The notes under the pieces are model-generated. The model did not search any database, had not been told where the DNA came from, and saw only the letters and a list, made by a program, of their open reading frames with translations. The translations under genes and the position numbers were made by a program. Of a stretch of DNA of 64,000 nucleotides, positions 1 to 8,978 are shown in pieces. Position 1 is the stretch's first letter; each line of letters begins with the position of its first letter. This stretch comes from Trinickia soli. Its GTDB lineage: Bacteria; Pseudomonadota; Gammaproteobacteria; Burkholderiales; Burkholderiaceae. The DNA is taken from positions 124,001 to 188,000 of the forward strand of contig NZ_PNYB01000006.1 in assembly GCF_002879855.1 (NCBI RefSeq), read 5' to 3'.

Positions 1-347
1 ATCAACACGTACAGCAACGCATGAACGAGGTGCGCGGCCGCGCGCTGCCACACGGGCATCCGGCGCGGCAACGGCGGGCCTCGGTGGGTGGCGCGCCAAA
101 GAATGCGCAGTGTCGCAAGCGCAAACACCGTCACGCCGATCCACTTGTGCCACGAGACGTAGCGCAGTTTGGCCGGCGTGAAGCCGTGAATGCTCGTCAT
201 CACCCAGCCAAGCGCGAAACCGCAAATCATCAACGTGGCGATGAGCCAATGCAGGCCGATGGCGGTGGTCGTATAGCGCTCGTCGTAACCGACGGTAAAC
301 GTATCGCGGTGTGTCATTGGCGTGCTGCGAATTTGTACGGTCGCCAT
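1..347 (-). CDS. Cytochrome b561 family protein (partial, cut by window edge)
   Basis: Di-haem membrane cytochrome of the b561 family, expected in the inner membrane as an electron carrier. The N-terminal ~115 residues are visible. They carry two hydrophobic segments and family-like histidines: IGLHWLIA in the first segment and SWHKWIGV at the start of the second, then WRATHRGPP and HLVHALLYVL. The rest lies beyond base 1. Two in-frame ATGs exist, at 347 and 317. I prefer 347 because a GGGG stretch precedes it and 317 has no ribosome-binding sequence. The gene is divergent from the pqi operon. The specific electron partner cannot be deduced. Confidence 0.8.
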   Translation of the reverse strand, partial: MATVQIRSTPMTHRDTFTVGYDERYTTTAIGLHWLIATLMICGFALGWVMTSIHGFTPAKLRYVSWHKWIGVTVFALATLRILWRATHRGPPLPRRMPVWQRAAAHLVHALLYVL

Positions 348-593
348 GCTACCCCAAGCTGCCGCTTCGCGTGGGCCGCCCCCTGCGTCGGCCAGCGACG
401 CCCGGCCCGCGCGGGGTGGCGCGAAAGTTGCCCGTTGCAGAACCGTGTGACGCAGTGCGCAGCGCAAAACGCAGCGTTTTCAACAGGCGTATTGCACCCC
501 ATTTGGTAAGATGGGCGCGGGTTTGCGGGGCATCGACAGTTTTCGAAGCCGCGCGACGAAGGCTCCGGTCAACGAAGTCGACATGCAACGCCT

Positions 594-1271
594 ATGAACC
601 GAAACGACCTCATTGCCTGTCATGACTGCGACGCACTGTTGCGAAAACCGCGCCATTGGGCCAAGGGCAGTGCGCGCTGTCCACGCTGCGCGGCGCTGCT
701 TTATCGTCCGAGTTCCATTCAGCTCGAACGAATCAGCGCGCTGACGCTCGCCGCGCTGTTCACGTTTCTGATCGCCCAGACGTTCCCCATCGTCGAACTC
801 GACCTGAACGGCGTGACGTCGCAAACGACGCTGATGGGCGCGCTCGTCGCGCTCTGGAACGAGGGGATGGAACTCGTCGCCATCGCCGTCTTCTGCTCGA
901 CGATTCTGTTTCCGCTTATCGAATTGACCGCGCTGCTTTACGTCCTGATGCCGATCCGCGCGGGCGTCGTGCCGCCCGGTTTCAATCTCGTGCTGCGCGC
1001 GATCCAGTTCGTCAGGCCCTGGGGAATGATCGAAGTGCTCATGCTCGGCATCCTCGTGACGATCGTGAAGATGACGAGTCTTGCTCACGTCATTCCCGAA
1101 GCGGCGCTGTTCGCGTTCGGCGCCTTGACACTGATGCTGGCAGTCGTCGTGCTGTTCGATCCGCGGGCGCTATGGGATATCGCCGACGCAATCGCAGAGC
1201 GGCAAACGAGCGACGCGGCGCGGCAGCGAGACATGCCGCCGGCGACGGGCCAGGGCACGCGCGCGCCATGA
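594..1271 (+). CDS. pqiA: Paraquat-inducible protein A, first half
   Basis: Inner-membrane PqiA-domain protein of 225 residues, about half the length of E. coli PqiA, which carries two such domains. It starts with a zinc-ribbon-like pair of CxxC motifs (ACHDCDALL and ARCPRCAAL), followed by about four hydrophobic segments (near residues 45-66, 95-120, 150-170 and 175-195). PqiA proteins work with PqiB and PqiC in an MCE-type system linking inner and outer membranes for lipid movement. Its stop overlaps the next start by four bases (ATGA), so the pqi genes look translationally coupled. The ATG at 594 has only a weak ribosome-binding site. Confidence 0.88.
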   Translation: MNRNDLIACHDCDALLRKPRHWAKGSARCPRCAALLYRPSSIQLERISALTLAALFTFLIAQTFPIVELDLNGVTSQTTLMGALVALWNEGMELVAIAVFCSTILFPLIELTALLYVLMPIRAGVVPPGFNLVLRAIQFVRPWGMIEVLMLGILVTIVKMTSLAHVIPEAALFAFGALTLMLAVVVLFDPRALWDIADAIAERQTSDAARQRDMPPATGQGTRAP

Positions 1272-1951
1272 AATACGTGAGCGCCGCCCGTGCGGGCATG
1301 ATCGGCTGCCACGCCTGCGGACACGTGCAAACACGCGACGTCCCGGCCGGCGGCCGGCGCGTGGCCGTCGCACCGGGGCTCAAGCAGCGCTGCGCGCGTT
1401 GCGGCGCAACGCTGCACTTGCGCAACCCCGACAGCATTTCGCGCACGTGGGCGCTGCTCATTGCAGCGGCGATTCTCTATATCCCCGCCAATCTGCTCCC
1501 GGTGCTGCATACGACATCGCTGTTCGGCAACGAGGACGACACCATCATGAGCGGCGTCGTCTATTTCTGGGTGTCGGGCGACTGGCCGCTGGCCGTGATC
1601 GTCTTCGTCGCCAGCATCCTCGTGCCGATGCTCAAGCTCAGCGTGCTGGCGCTGCTCGCGTGGACCACACAACGCCGCTCCGACTGGCGCCCGCTCGAGC
1701 GCACGCAGCTTTATCGCATCGTCGAGCGGATCGGCCGGTGGTCGATGCTCGATGTCTTTGTCGTGACGCTGACCGTCGCGCTCGTACGCTTCAAATCGCT
1801 CGCCGTCATTACGGCCGGTTGGGGCGCCCTCGCCTTCGCCTGCGTCGTCGTGCTGACGATGATGGCGGCGCTCCAATTCGATCCGCGTTTGATCTGGGAT
1901 TGCGCGGACGCCCGCAGCACGCACGCTTTTCGGACGAGAAAGAAAACATGA
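1268..1951 (+). CDS. pqiA: Paraquat-inducible protein A, second half
   Basis: Second PqiA-domain protein, 227 residues. It has its own zinc-ribbon-like motifs (GCHACGHVQ and RCARCGATL) and several membrane segments (ALLIAAAILYIPANLLPV, LAVIVFVASILVPMLKLSV and others). With the preceding gene it makes up the two-domain architecture of E. coli PqiA, here encoded as two polypeptides. It overlaps the upstream stop and the downstream pqiB start by four bases each, so all components are likely made together. An open frame continues upstream of 1268, but that part is a shadow of the first gene. Confidence 0.88.
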   Translation: MKYVSAARAGMIGCHACGHVQTRDVPAGGRRVAVAPGLKQRCARCGATLHLRNPDSISRTWALLIAAAILYIPANLLPVLHTTSLFGNEDDTIMSGVVYFWVSGDWPLAVIVFVASILVPMLKLSVLALLAWTTQRRSDWRPLERTQLYRIVERIGRWSMLDVFVVTLTVALVRFKSLAVITAGWGALAFACVVVLTMMAALQFDPRLIWDCADARSTHAFRTRKKT

Positions 1952-3606
1952 CCAGCCCGCAAGGACAGCCCCCCGCCTCGAACGGCGGCCCGCCGCAGGG
2001 CCCCGAGTTGCCGCCCGATCTGCCCGAGCCCGTTTCCGCGCCGCGCGGTGGATGGCTGCCGTCGCTCGTGTGGCTCGTGCCGCTCGTCGCGGCGCTGGTC
2101 GGCATCGCGCTCGTTGCCAAGTCTGTCATCGATCGTGGCCCCACGATCACGATCAGTTTCACCACCGCCGAAGGGCTCGAACCGGGCAAGACGAAGGTCA
2201 AGTACAAGGATGTCGACATCGGCTCGGTGAAGACGATCCGGCTCTCGCGCGATCACGCGCGCGTGCTCGTTTCGGTCCAACTGACGAAGGAAGCCGAAGA
2301 TTTCGCGGTCGAGGACACGCGCTTCTGGATCGTGCGTCCGCGGATCGGTTCGACCGGCGTCACCGGGCTCGGCACGCTGCTGTCCGGCGCCTACATCGGC
2401 GTCGATGCCGGACGTTCTCACGAATCGCAGTCCGACTTCGTCGGACTCGAAAAACCGCCGGCCGTCACCGGCGATCAGAAAGGACGGCGTTTCTCGCTGC
2501 ATGGCGCCTCGCTCGGGTCGATCGATATCGGCTCGCCCGTCTACTATCGGCGCGTGCAGGTGGGCCAGGTCGTCGGCTTCTCGCTTGATCGGGACGGCAC
2601 GGGCGTCTCGATCGACGTTTTCGTCGACGCGCCGTACGATCAATACGTCAGCCTCAATTCGCGCTGGTGGCATGCGAGCGGCGTCGATCTGCGGCTCGAT
2701 TCGAACGGGCTCAAATTGAACACGCAATCGCTTGCGACGGTCATCATCGGCGGGCTGGCCTTCCAGTCGCCGCCCGGCGACCGAATCGGCGCGGAAGCGC
2801 CCGACAACACCGTCTTCACGTTGGCCGCGAACGAGGGTGACGCCATGCGCGCGCCCGATGGTCCGCCGCTCACCGTGGTCATGAACTTCAATCAATCGCT
2901 GCGCGGCCTGTCGGTTGGCGCGACGGTCGATTTCCGAGGCATCGAGCTCGGCGAAGTGACGGGGATCGGCGTGCAATTCGATCCGAAGGCGCGCAACTTC
3001 ACGATGCCGGTCACGATGAACCTCTATCCCGACCGCCTCGGCGCGCGTTTTCGTGAATCGGTCGAGCACGGCGGCGCAGCGGCCGGCAAACAATTGCTGC
3101 GCTCGCTCGTCGCCCATGGGCTGCGCGGCCAGTTGCGCACCGGCAACCTGCTGACGAACCAGCTTTATATCGCGCTCGATCTGTTCCCGAAAGCAGCGCC
3201 GGTTTCGATCGACGTGAACCGCTCGCCGCTCGAACTGCCGACCGTGCCCAACGCGCTCGAAGAGCTGCAGGTGCAGATCGCCGATATCGCGAAAAAAGTC
3301 GATCAGATTCCGTTCGACCAGATCAGCAACAATCTCAACGGCACGCTGCAGAGCGCGAACAGTCTGTTCAAGCAACTCGACACGCAACTCGCACCGCAGG
3401 CGCGGGCGACGCTGGAAGCGGCCCAGCACACGTTCGGCGCGGCGCAGTCGACGCTGCAGCAGGATTCGCCCCTGCAATCGGACATGCACCAGGCGCTGAC
3501 TCAACTCACGCAGACGCTGCAGACGCTCAATGCGCTTGCCGATTATCTCGAGCGCCACCCCGAATCGCTCTTGCGCGGCAAGAACAAGGATCCGAAACAA
3601 CCATGA
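1948..3606 (+). CDS. pqiB: Intermembrane transport protein PqiB (three MCE domains)
   Basis: Periplasm-spanning MCE protein of 552 residues, close to the E. coli PqiB length. After a proline-rich cytoplasmic N-terminus there is one membrane helix (about residues 38-60). Three MCE/MlaD domains follow, beginning near ISFTTAEGLEPGKTKVKY, then FSLHGASLGSIDIGSPVYYR, then FNQSLRGLSVGATVDFRGIE. The C-terminal ~110 residues are glutamine- and leucine-rich and probably helical, as in the tube-forming part of PqiB. In the family, stacked MCE hexamers form a lipid channel between membranes. The start overlaps the pqiA stop (ATGA) and the end overlaps pqiC. Confidence 0.92.
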   Translation: MTSPQGQPPASNGGPPQGPELPPDLPEPVSAPRGGWLPSLVWLVPLVAALVGIALVAKSVIDRGPTITISFTTAEGLEPGKTKVKYKDVDIGSVKTIRLSRDHARVLVSVQLTKEAEDFAVEDTRFWIVRPRIGSTGVTGLGTLLSGAYIGVDAGRSHESQSDFVGLEKPPAVTGDQKGRRFSLHGASLGSIDIGSPVYYRRVQVGQVVGFSLDRDGTGVSIDVFVDAPYDQYVSLNSRWWHASGVDLRLDSNGLKLNTQSLATVIIGGLAFQSPPGDRIGAEAPDNTVFTLAANEGDAMRAPDGPPLTVVMNFNQSLRGLSVGATVDFRGIELGEVTGIGVQFDPKARNFTMPVTMNLYPDRLGARFRESVEHGGAAAGKQLLRSLVAHGLRGQLRTGNLLTNQLYIALDLFPKAAPVSIDVNRSPLELPTVPNALEELQVQIADIAKKVDQIPFDQISNNLNGTLQSANSLFKQLDTQLAPQARATLEAAQHTFGAAQSTLQQDSPLQSDMHQALTQLTQTLQTLNALADYLERHPESLLRGKNKDPKQP

Positions 3607-4325
3607 AGCCCGTTCGATTCGCCCGCAATGGGCGCGTGTTTGCCGTGCTTACGTCGTATCGGCCGGTGGCGGTCGGCGCTGCGCTGATCGGTGCCATGCT
3701 CGTCTCGGGCTGCGCTTCGCCGCCCGAGAGCCGGTTTTATACGCTCGGGGCCGGCAGCGAAGCGGCGCCGCAAAGCGCCGGTGCTCAAACCGTGCCCGCG
3801 TTTCTGATCGAAGTGCCGACGGTCGGGATGCCGGCGCAGGTCGCGCGCAATCAGCTCGTCGTGCAGGACAACGCGACGCGCGTGACCGTGCTCGAGCAGG
3901 AGCGTTGGGCGTCGCCGCCGGGCGACGAGTTGCGGCGCGCGTTGTCGGGCGATTTGGCGGCGCGGCTGGGCACGTTCGACGTGTTCGACTCACCGCATCC
4001 GCAGAACGTGCCGGTCTACCGGATCGCCGTCAACGTGCGGCGGTTCGAATCGTGGCCCGGCTCGCGCGCCGTGCTCGACGCCGTCTGGAGCGTGCGCTCG
4101 CTGCGCACGCAGGTCGTCGTCACCTGCAATACGGTGCAGACCGAAGCAGTGGGTCCGGGCTTCGACGCGCTCGTAGCTGGGCACCGGCGAGCCGTCGGTG
4201 AGCTGGCCGATGCGATCGCTTCGACCGTGCGCGTGTTGGCGGCCGGCGGGCGGGCGCCGGCGCTTGGCGCCAATGCTTGCGCGGTCGGGACGCCCGTGAC
4301 GGCAAAGAACAGCGGAGCTTCGTAA
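3603..4325 (+). CDS. pqiC: Outer-membrane lipoprotein PqiC (ABC-type transport auxiliary)
   Basis: Lipoprotein of 240 residues in the PqiC/YmbA family, the outer-membrane partner of PqiB. A signal sequence ends in a lipobox (LVSGC, acylated Cys37), followed at once by the family hallmark ESRFYTLG. The n-region is longer than usual; the ATG was chosen because it overlaps the pqiB stop by four bases. It is the last gene of the pqi operon. The mature domain should sit in the periplasm attached to the inner leaflet of the outer membrane. Confidence 0.88.
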   Translation: MKPVRFARNGRVFAVLTSYRPVAVGAALIGAMLVSGCASPPESRFYTLGAGSEAAPQSAGAQTVPAFLIEVPTVGMPAQVARNQLVVQDNATRVTVLEQERWASPPGDELRRALSGDLAARLGTFDVFDSPHPQNVPVYRIAVNVRRFESWPGSRAVLDAVWSVRSLRTQVVVTCNTVQTEAVGPGFDALVAGHRRAVGELADAIASTVRVLAAGGRAPALGANACAVGTPVTAKNSGAS

Positions 4326-4427
4326 AACGGCGGTCGTCCAAGCCAATCGGAGCCGCTGGGGAGTCCGTGCTCCGCGGGCGGCCTGGAACCCGTGTCGGTC
4401 GGTGGTTGCTGACGCAACCTGATCGGA

Positions 4428-4457
4428 CCGCACCTGAGCCGGCCGCACCTCAGCCGG
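4428..4457 (+). repeat. 15-bp tandem duplication upstream of rlmL-like gene
   Basis: Two adjacent copies of a 15-base unit, CCGCACCTGAGCCGG and CCGCACCTCAGCCGG, differ at one position. They lie just before a possible -10-like TACAAT element (4463-4468) and about 40 bases before the methyltransferase start. Each copy contains CCGG-type inverted symmetry. This may be a simple slippage duplication. Confidence 0.6.
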
Positions 4458-4496
4458 CCGCGTACAATAACGCCTTTGCACGCTCGGTTTTCTTCC

Positions 4497-5819
4497 ATGT
4501 CATCGCCCACGCCGTTCGACTTTTTCGCCCCTTGCCCACGCGGTCTCGAAGCCGCGCTCGCCGCCGAGCTCGCGGAAATCGCCGAGCGCGTCCCGAGCCA
4601 GGCCGGCGCGCCAGGTTTCGAAGCGGGCGCGCAGGTACCGGGCGGCGTTCATTTCCGTGGCGGGTGGACCGTCGGCATGGCGGCGAACCTGCACTCGCGC
4701 ATCGCCAGCCGGGTGCTGCTCAAGATCGCCGAACGCCCCTACCGCAACGAGCAGGACATCTACGCGCTCGCCGCCGAGCAGCAGTGGGAACGCTGGTTCT
4801 CGGCGAACGAAACGCTGCGGGTCGACCTCACGGCGATCAAGTCGCCATTGCGCAGCCTCGAATTCGCAACGCTGCGCGTCAAGGACGCCGTCTGCGACCG
4901 CCTGCGCAGCGTAAGCGGCGCACGCCCGAGCGTCGACACGGCGCAGCCCGACGTGCGCATTTTCGCTTTCCTGACGGCGACCGTCTGCACGCTCTACCTC
5001 GACACCTCGGGCGAGCCGCTCTTCAAACGCGGCTGGCGTCTCGACAAGGGCGCCGCCCCGCTGCGCGAAAACCTCGCCGCGGGCATCCTGCGCATCACCG
5101 GCTGGGTGCCCGGCTCGCCGCTCTACGATCCGATGTGCGGCAGCGGCACGTTCATCGCCGAAGCCGCGCAAATCGCGCTCGGCGTCGCGCCCGGCGTCGA
5201 ACGCCGCTTCGGTTTCGAGAAGCTCAAGCAATACGACGTGTCGGCCTGGCAGGCCATGAAGGTCGCAGCACTCGATGCCAAGCGCGCCGCCAGCGCGAAC
5301 AAGTCGACATTGCCGATCTTCGGCAGCGACATTTCAGGCGACATGCTCGAAAAGGCGCGAGCCAATCTGGCTCGCGCAGGCGTGCCGGGCCTCTGGCTCA
5401 AACAACTCGACGCGCGCGCGATCGTGCCGCCAAGCGAACAACCGGGCATCATCGTCGCGAACCCGCCGTACGGCGAACGTATTGCCGTGCGCGGACGCGG
5501 GCCACGCGGCGAGGTGCGCGAGCCGCGTCATGGCGGCCGCGAGCCGGCGGCCGAAGCGTTCAGCCGCGCACAGCCCGATGCCGCCGACAGCGAATTCTTC
5601 CGCGCGTTCGGCGATGCGCTCAAACAGCGCTTTGCCGGCTGGCGCGCGTTCGTGCTGACGGCCGACCGCTCGCTGCCAGGGCAAATGCGTCTTCGCGAAT
5701 CGGCGAAGACGCCGCTGTTCAACGGCGCGCTCGAGTGCAGATTGTTCCGCTTCGATCTCGTTGCCGGCAGCGTCAAGTCGCGGCCGGGCCAAACGGAGCA
5801 GGACGCCGACGCCCAGTGA
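4497..5819 (+). CDS. rlmL: THUMP-domain class I SAM-dependent rRNA methyltransferase (RlmL-like)
   Basis: RNA methyltransferase of 440 residues. The N-terminus has the family signature FFAPCPRGLEAALAAEL leading into a ferredoxin-like/THUMP region. A Rossmann methyltransferase follows with a SAM-binding segment (DPMCGSGTFIAEAA) and the catalytic NPPYGER motif near residue 322. E. coli RlmL modifies G2445 of 23S rRNA and is fused to an RlmK domain. The RlmK part is absent here, as in many betaproteobacterial homologues. An ATG seven codons upstream is possible, but 4497 places the usual MSSPTPFDFF start. It is preceded by a short intergenic region with tandem repeats. Confidence 0.85.
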   Translation: MSSPTPFDFFAPCPRGLEAALAAELAEIAERVPSQAGAPGFEAGAQVPGGVHFRGGWTVGMAANLHSRIASRVLLKIAERPYRNEQDIYALAAEQQWERWFSANETLRVDLTAIKSPLRSLEFATLRVKDAVCDRLRSVSGARPSVDTAQPDVRIFAFLTATVCTLYLDTSGEPLFKRGWRLDKGAAPLRENLAAGILRITGWVPGSPLYDPMCGSGTFIAEAAQIALGVAPGVERRFGFEKLKQYDVSAWQAMKVAALDAKRAASANKSTLPIFGSDISGDMLEKARANLARAGVPGLWLKQLDARAIVPPSEQPGIIVANPPYGERIAVRGRGPRGEVREPRHGGREPAAEAFSRAQPDAADSEFFRAFGDALKQRFAGWRAFVLTADRSLPGQMRLRESAKTPLFNGALECRLFRFDLVAGSVKSRPGQTEQDADAQ

Positions 5820-5877
5820 CGGCCGCAGCCGACACCCGACAAGCCTCCTCCTGACAGCCCCCGCAAAATAGGGACAA

Positions 5878-5903
5878 GCTACTGACAGAACGGTGTCAGT
5901 AGC
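5878..5903. promoter_or_regulatory. Perfect 10-bp inverted repeat, candidate YafY-type operator
   Basis: GCTACTGACA and TGTCAGTAGC form a perfect inverted repeat around the six-base centre GAACGG. It lies 75 bases before the VOC-protein start and about 510 bases before the YafY-type regulator that follows in the same direction. No T-tract follows, so a terminator is unlikely. The TGACA-n6-TGTCA symmetry suits a dimeric helix-turn-helix protein. That the YafY-type protein binds here is inference. Confidence 0.6.
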
Positions 5904-5978
5904 GCTGGCGCAGACTTCCCTTCGCGCGCTATCCGGCGCCTTGCCCAGCCTGCTTGCCCACCTTCGACGGAGACTGTC

Positions 5979-6386
5979 ATGACTGCTACCGCTGCTGCCA
6001 CCGCCACGCGCGCCATTTCCTGGTTCGAGATCCCCGCGCTCGATTTCCATCGCGCGGTGCGCTTTTACGAAGCCGCCCTGGACGCCCCCCTGCGGCGCGA
6101 GGTATTCGGCGGCGTACCGATGGCCGTTTTCGCATCGGATGAAGAAGCGACAGGTGGCGCGATCGTTCACAACCCGCGCGACATGCGTCCGTCGGTGACG
6201 GGCGACGGCGTGACCATCTACCTGAACGCCGAGCCGACGCTGCAGACTACGCTCGATCGGATCGAGCCGGCTGGCGGAAAGCTCGACGGCTCGATCGTCG
6301 AGCTGCCGAACGACATCGGGTATATCGCCTTCTTCATCGATACCGAAGGCAACCGCATCGGCCTGCATGCGCGTCATCTGCGTTGA
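5979..6386 (+). CDS. VOC (glyoxalase/bleomycin-resistance) superfamily protein
   Basis: Small soluble protein of 135 residues with the vicinal oxygen chelate fold. ISWFEIPALDFHRAVRFYEAAL is the typical beta-alpha start of these proteins, and IGYIAFFIDTEGNRIGLHA is the closing beta-strand with the EGNxIGLH signature. ACGGAGAC precedes the ATG. It is followed 30 bases later by a YafY-type regulator in the same direction, a common pairing. The substrate is unknown; members include glyoxalases, dioxygenases and drug-binding proteins, so only the fold is assigned. Confidence 0.88.
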   Translation: MTATAAATATRAISWFEIPALDFHRAVRFYEAALDAPLRREVFGGVPMAVFASDEEATGGAIVHNPRDMRPSVTGDGVTIYLNAEPTLQTTLDRIEPAGGKLDGSIVELPNDIGYIAFFIDTEGNRIGLHARHLR

Positions 6387-6416
6387 GCGTCGGCCTCTGC
6401 GCATTAAACTGCGGCC

Positions 6417-7124
6417 ATGACACGACGCGCCGACCGCCTTTTTCAGATCGCCGAACTGCTGCGCGGCCGGCGCCTGACCACCGCGCAGCAATTGGCTGAC
6501 TGGCTCGGCGTCTCGCCGCGCACCGTTTATCGCGACGTGCGCGATCTGCAGTTGTCGGGCGTGCCGATAGAAGGCGAAGCCGGCATCGGCTATCGATTGA
6601 GTCGCTCGGCCAGCCTGCCGCCGCTCACGTTTACGGCCGAAGAGCTGGCGGCGCTCGCAGCCGGTGCGCGCATGATCGAAACGTGGGGCGGCGCGGCGCT
6701 GGCGAGCGGCGCGCGCACCGCGCTGGCAAAAGTGGCGTCAGCGATGCCGGCCGACAAGCGCGCCACGCTCGAGCGGCTCGCCGTCTTCGCGCCATCGTTT
6801 CATGTGGACCGGGCGTTTTCCGAGAAGGTCGATACGTTGCACAAGGCCGTCGACACGCGGCACATCGTGAGCTTCGCTTACCGTGACCGTCTTGGCGCAC
6901 TCACCGAGCGGCGCATCTGGCCGCTCAGTCTCGTCTATTGGGGCGGACGTTGGACGGTCGGCGCGTGGTGCGAGCTGCGCAGCGATTTCCGCAACTTCGA
7001 CATCGCGCAGATGACACATGTCGAGCAACACGAAGCGTTCCCCGACATGGAAGGACGACGGCTCGCCGATTACCTTCGGCGCGTGGAAGCGCCGTCCGAA
7101 CGGGCGGCGGCGGCCGGTCGGTAA
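6417..7124 (+). CDS. YafY-family HTH/WYL transcriptional regulator
   Basis: Regulator of 235 residues. Residues 1-60 form a winged helix of the HTH_11 type (RLFQIAELLRGRRLTTAQQLADWLG, then SPRTVYRDVRDLQ). The second half is a WYL domain, where the usual WYL core reads WTV (GGRWTVGAWCELR). WYL domains sense ligands or nucleic acids. It lies directly downstream of the VOC gene and probably controls it through the inverted repeat at 5878-5903. The ATG at 6417 gives the normal family N-terminus. Confidence 0.88.
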   Translation: MTRRADRLFQIAELLRGRRLTTAQQLADWLGVSPRTVYRDVRDLQLSGVPIEGEAGIGYRLSRSASLPPLTFTAEELAALAAGARMIETWGGAALASGARTALAKVASAMPADKRATLERLAVFAPSFHVDRAFSEKVDTLHKAVDTRHIVSFAYRDRLGALTERRIWPLSLVYWGGRWTVGAWCELRSDFRNFDIAQMTHVEQHEAFPDMEGRRLADYLRRVEAPSERAAAAGR

Positions 7125-7194
7125 CACGCCGGCCCCGCGCTTCCCTTCTATCGCCGCACCGGCCGCCGCGCAGGCAGCAGCCGGCGTGCAAGCC

Positions 7195-8649
7195 TCAGTC
7201 CACCGCCTTCACCATGTCCTCGATGACTTTCTTCGCATCGCCGAAGACCATCATCGTCTTGTCCATATAGAAGAGTTCGTTATCGAGCCCCGCATACCCG
7301 GCCGCCATCGACCGTTTATTGACGATCACCGTGCGCGCCTTGTACGCCTCGATGATCGGCATGCCGGCGATCGGCGATTTCGGGTCGTTCTTGGCCGCAG
7401 GGTTGACGACGTCGTTGGCCCCCAGCACGAGCACGACATCGGTCTGCCCGAACTCGTTGTTGATGTCCTCCATCTCGTAGACGAGATCGTAGGGCACCTC
7501 GGCCTCGGCCAGCAGCACGTTCATATGGCCCGGCATCCGGCCTGCGACAGGGTGGATCGCATAACGCACGTCGACGCCCTTCTCGATGAGCTTGTCGGTC
7601 AGTTCCTTGAGCGCATGCTGCGCCCGCGCGACAGCCAAGCCATACCCGGGCACGATCACGACCGATTCCGCGTTGCCGAGCATGAACGAAGCATCTTCGG
7701 CCGAACCCGACTTCACGGGCCGCTGCTCCGCCGCACCGCCCGCTGCGGCCGCGCCCGGCTCGGCGCCGAACCCGCCGAGCAGCACGTTGAAGAACGAGCG
7801 GTTCATCGCATGGCACATGATGTACGACAGAATCGCACCCGACGAGCCGACGAGCGAGCCCGCGATGATCAGCATCGCATTGTTCAGCGAGAAGCCGATA
7901 CCGGCCGCGGCCCAGCCCGAGTACGAGTTCAGCATCGACACCACGACGGGCATATCGGCGCCGCCGATCGGGATGATGATGAGCACCCCGAGCGCGAACG
8001 CGATGAGCGTCATGATGATGAACGGCAGCCACGATTGCGTCAGGAAGAAGATGATGCCGAAGCCGAGCATGCCGAGCGCGAGCATCAGGTTGATCAGATG
8101 CTGGCCCGGATAGACCACCGGCGCACCCTGAAACAAGCGGAACTTGTACTTGCCCGACAGCTTGCCGAATGCGATGACCGAACCGGAAAACGTGATCGCC
8201 CCGACGAACGTGCCGATGAACAGTTCGATGCGGTTGCCGTATGGCAGGAACGACGGATCGAGCGCATCGGGCGGCACGAGCCCGAATGCGGCGGGTTCGC
8301 TGACGACGGCGTAAGCGATGGCCACAGCCGCCAGACCGATCAGCGAGTGCATGGCCGCGACGAGTTCCGGCATCTTCGTCATTTCGACGCGCGCCGCCAC
8401 ATAAGCGCCGAGCGCCCCGCCGACGACGAGCGCCGCGAACAGCAGGCTCAGGCCCAGCGTCAGGTTGGAGCCCAAGAGCGCCGCCTGCCTGACGATGAGC
8501 GCGATCGTGGTGAGGATGGCGATCGCCATGCCGGCCATGCCGAAGATGTTGCCGGCGCGCGCGCTCTTCGGATTCGACAGGCCCTTGAGCGCTTGAATGA
8601 AGCAGACCGACGCGACCAGATAAAGCAGCGTAACGACGTTCATGCTCAT
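7195..8649 (-). CDS. pntB: NAD(P) transhydrogenase subunit beta
   Basis: Inner-membrane proton-translocating transhydrogenase subunit, 484 residues. The first ~270 residues contain many membrane helices (domain II). The C-terminal ~190 residues are the NADP(H)-binding domain III, with VVIVPGYGLAVARAQHAL, the HPVAGRMPGHMNVLLAEA loop and VLVLGANDVVNPAA, all standard. An Ala/Gly-rich linker joins the two parts. It couples hydride transfer between NADH and NADP+ to proton flow. It is last in the pntAA-pntAB-pntB operon; its start abuts the pntAB stop. Confidence 0.97.
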   Translation of the reverse strand: MSMNVVTLLYLVASVCFIQALKGLSNPKSARAGNIFGMAGMAIAILTTIALIVRQAALLGSNLTLGLSLLFAALVVGGALGAYVAARVEMTKMPELVAAMHSLIGLAAVAIAYAVVSEPAAFGLVPPDALDPSFLPYGNRIELFIGTFVGAITFSGSVIAFGKLSGKYKFRLFQGAPVVYPGQHLINLMLALGMLGFGIIFFLTQSWLPFIIMTLIAFALGVLIIIPIGGADMPVVVSMLNSYSGWAAAGIGFSLNNAMLIIAGSLVGSSGAILSYIMCHAMNRSFFNVLLGGFGAEPGAAAAGGAAEQRPVKSGSAEDASFMLGNAESVVIVPGYGLAVARAQHALKELTDKLIEKGVDVRYAIHPVAGRMPGHMNVLLAEAEVPYDLVYEMEDINNEFGQTDVVLVLGANDVVNPAAKNDPKSPIAGMPIIEAYKARTVIVNKRSMAAGYAGLDNELFYMDKTMMVFGDAKKVIEDMVKAVD

Positions 8650-8967
8650 TTACGCACCCTCCTTCGTTGCCTTCCTGGGCTCCTTCTTCCTGAACATCTC
8701 CAACATGCGCCGCGTGACGAGAAACCCGCCGAACACGTTGACGGCCGCGAGCAGCACGGCAAAGGTGCCGAAGAACTTGGCCTGACCGCCCACGGTCAGG
8801 CCCGTGGCGAGCATCGCGCCGACGATCACGATCGCCGAAATCGCGTTGGTCACGGCCATCAGGGGGGTGTGCAGCGCCGGGGTCACGTTCCAGACGACGT
8901 GATAGCCGACATAGACGGCCAATACGAAGATGATCAGGTTGATGACGGTGTGATTGATGATTTCCAT
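8650..8967 (-). CDS. pntAB: NAD(P) transhydrogenase subunit alpha part 2
   Basis: Membrane part of the alpha subunit, encoded separately as in many alpha- and betaproteobacteria; 105 residues with three to four hydrophobic segments ([52 protein letters not shown]). A strong AAGGAG ribosome site precedes the ATG at 8967. A longer open frame upstream overlaps pntAA and is not coding. It contributes domain II helices to the proton channel with PntB. Confidence 0.95.
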   Translation of the reverse strand: MEIINHTVINLIIFVLAVYVGYHVVWNVTPALHTPLMAVTNAISAIVIVGAMLATGLTVGGQAKFFGTFAVLLAAVNVFGGFLVTRRMLEMFRKKEPRKATKEGA

Positions 8968-8978
8968 CGCCTCGCTCC

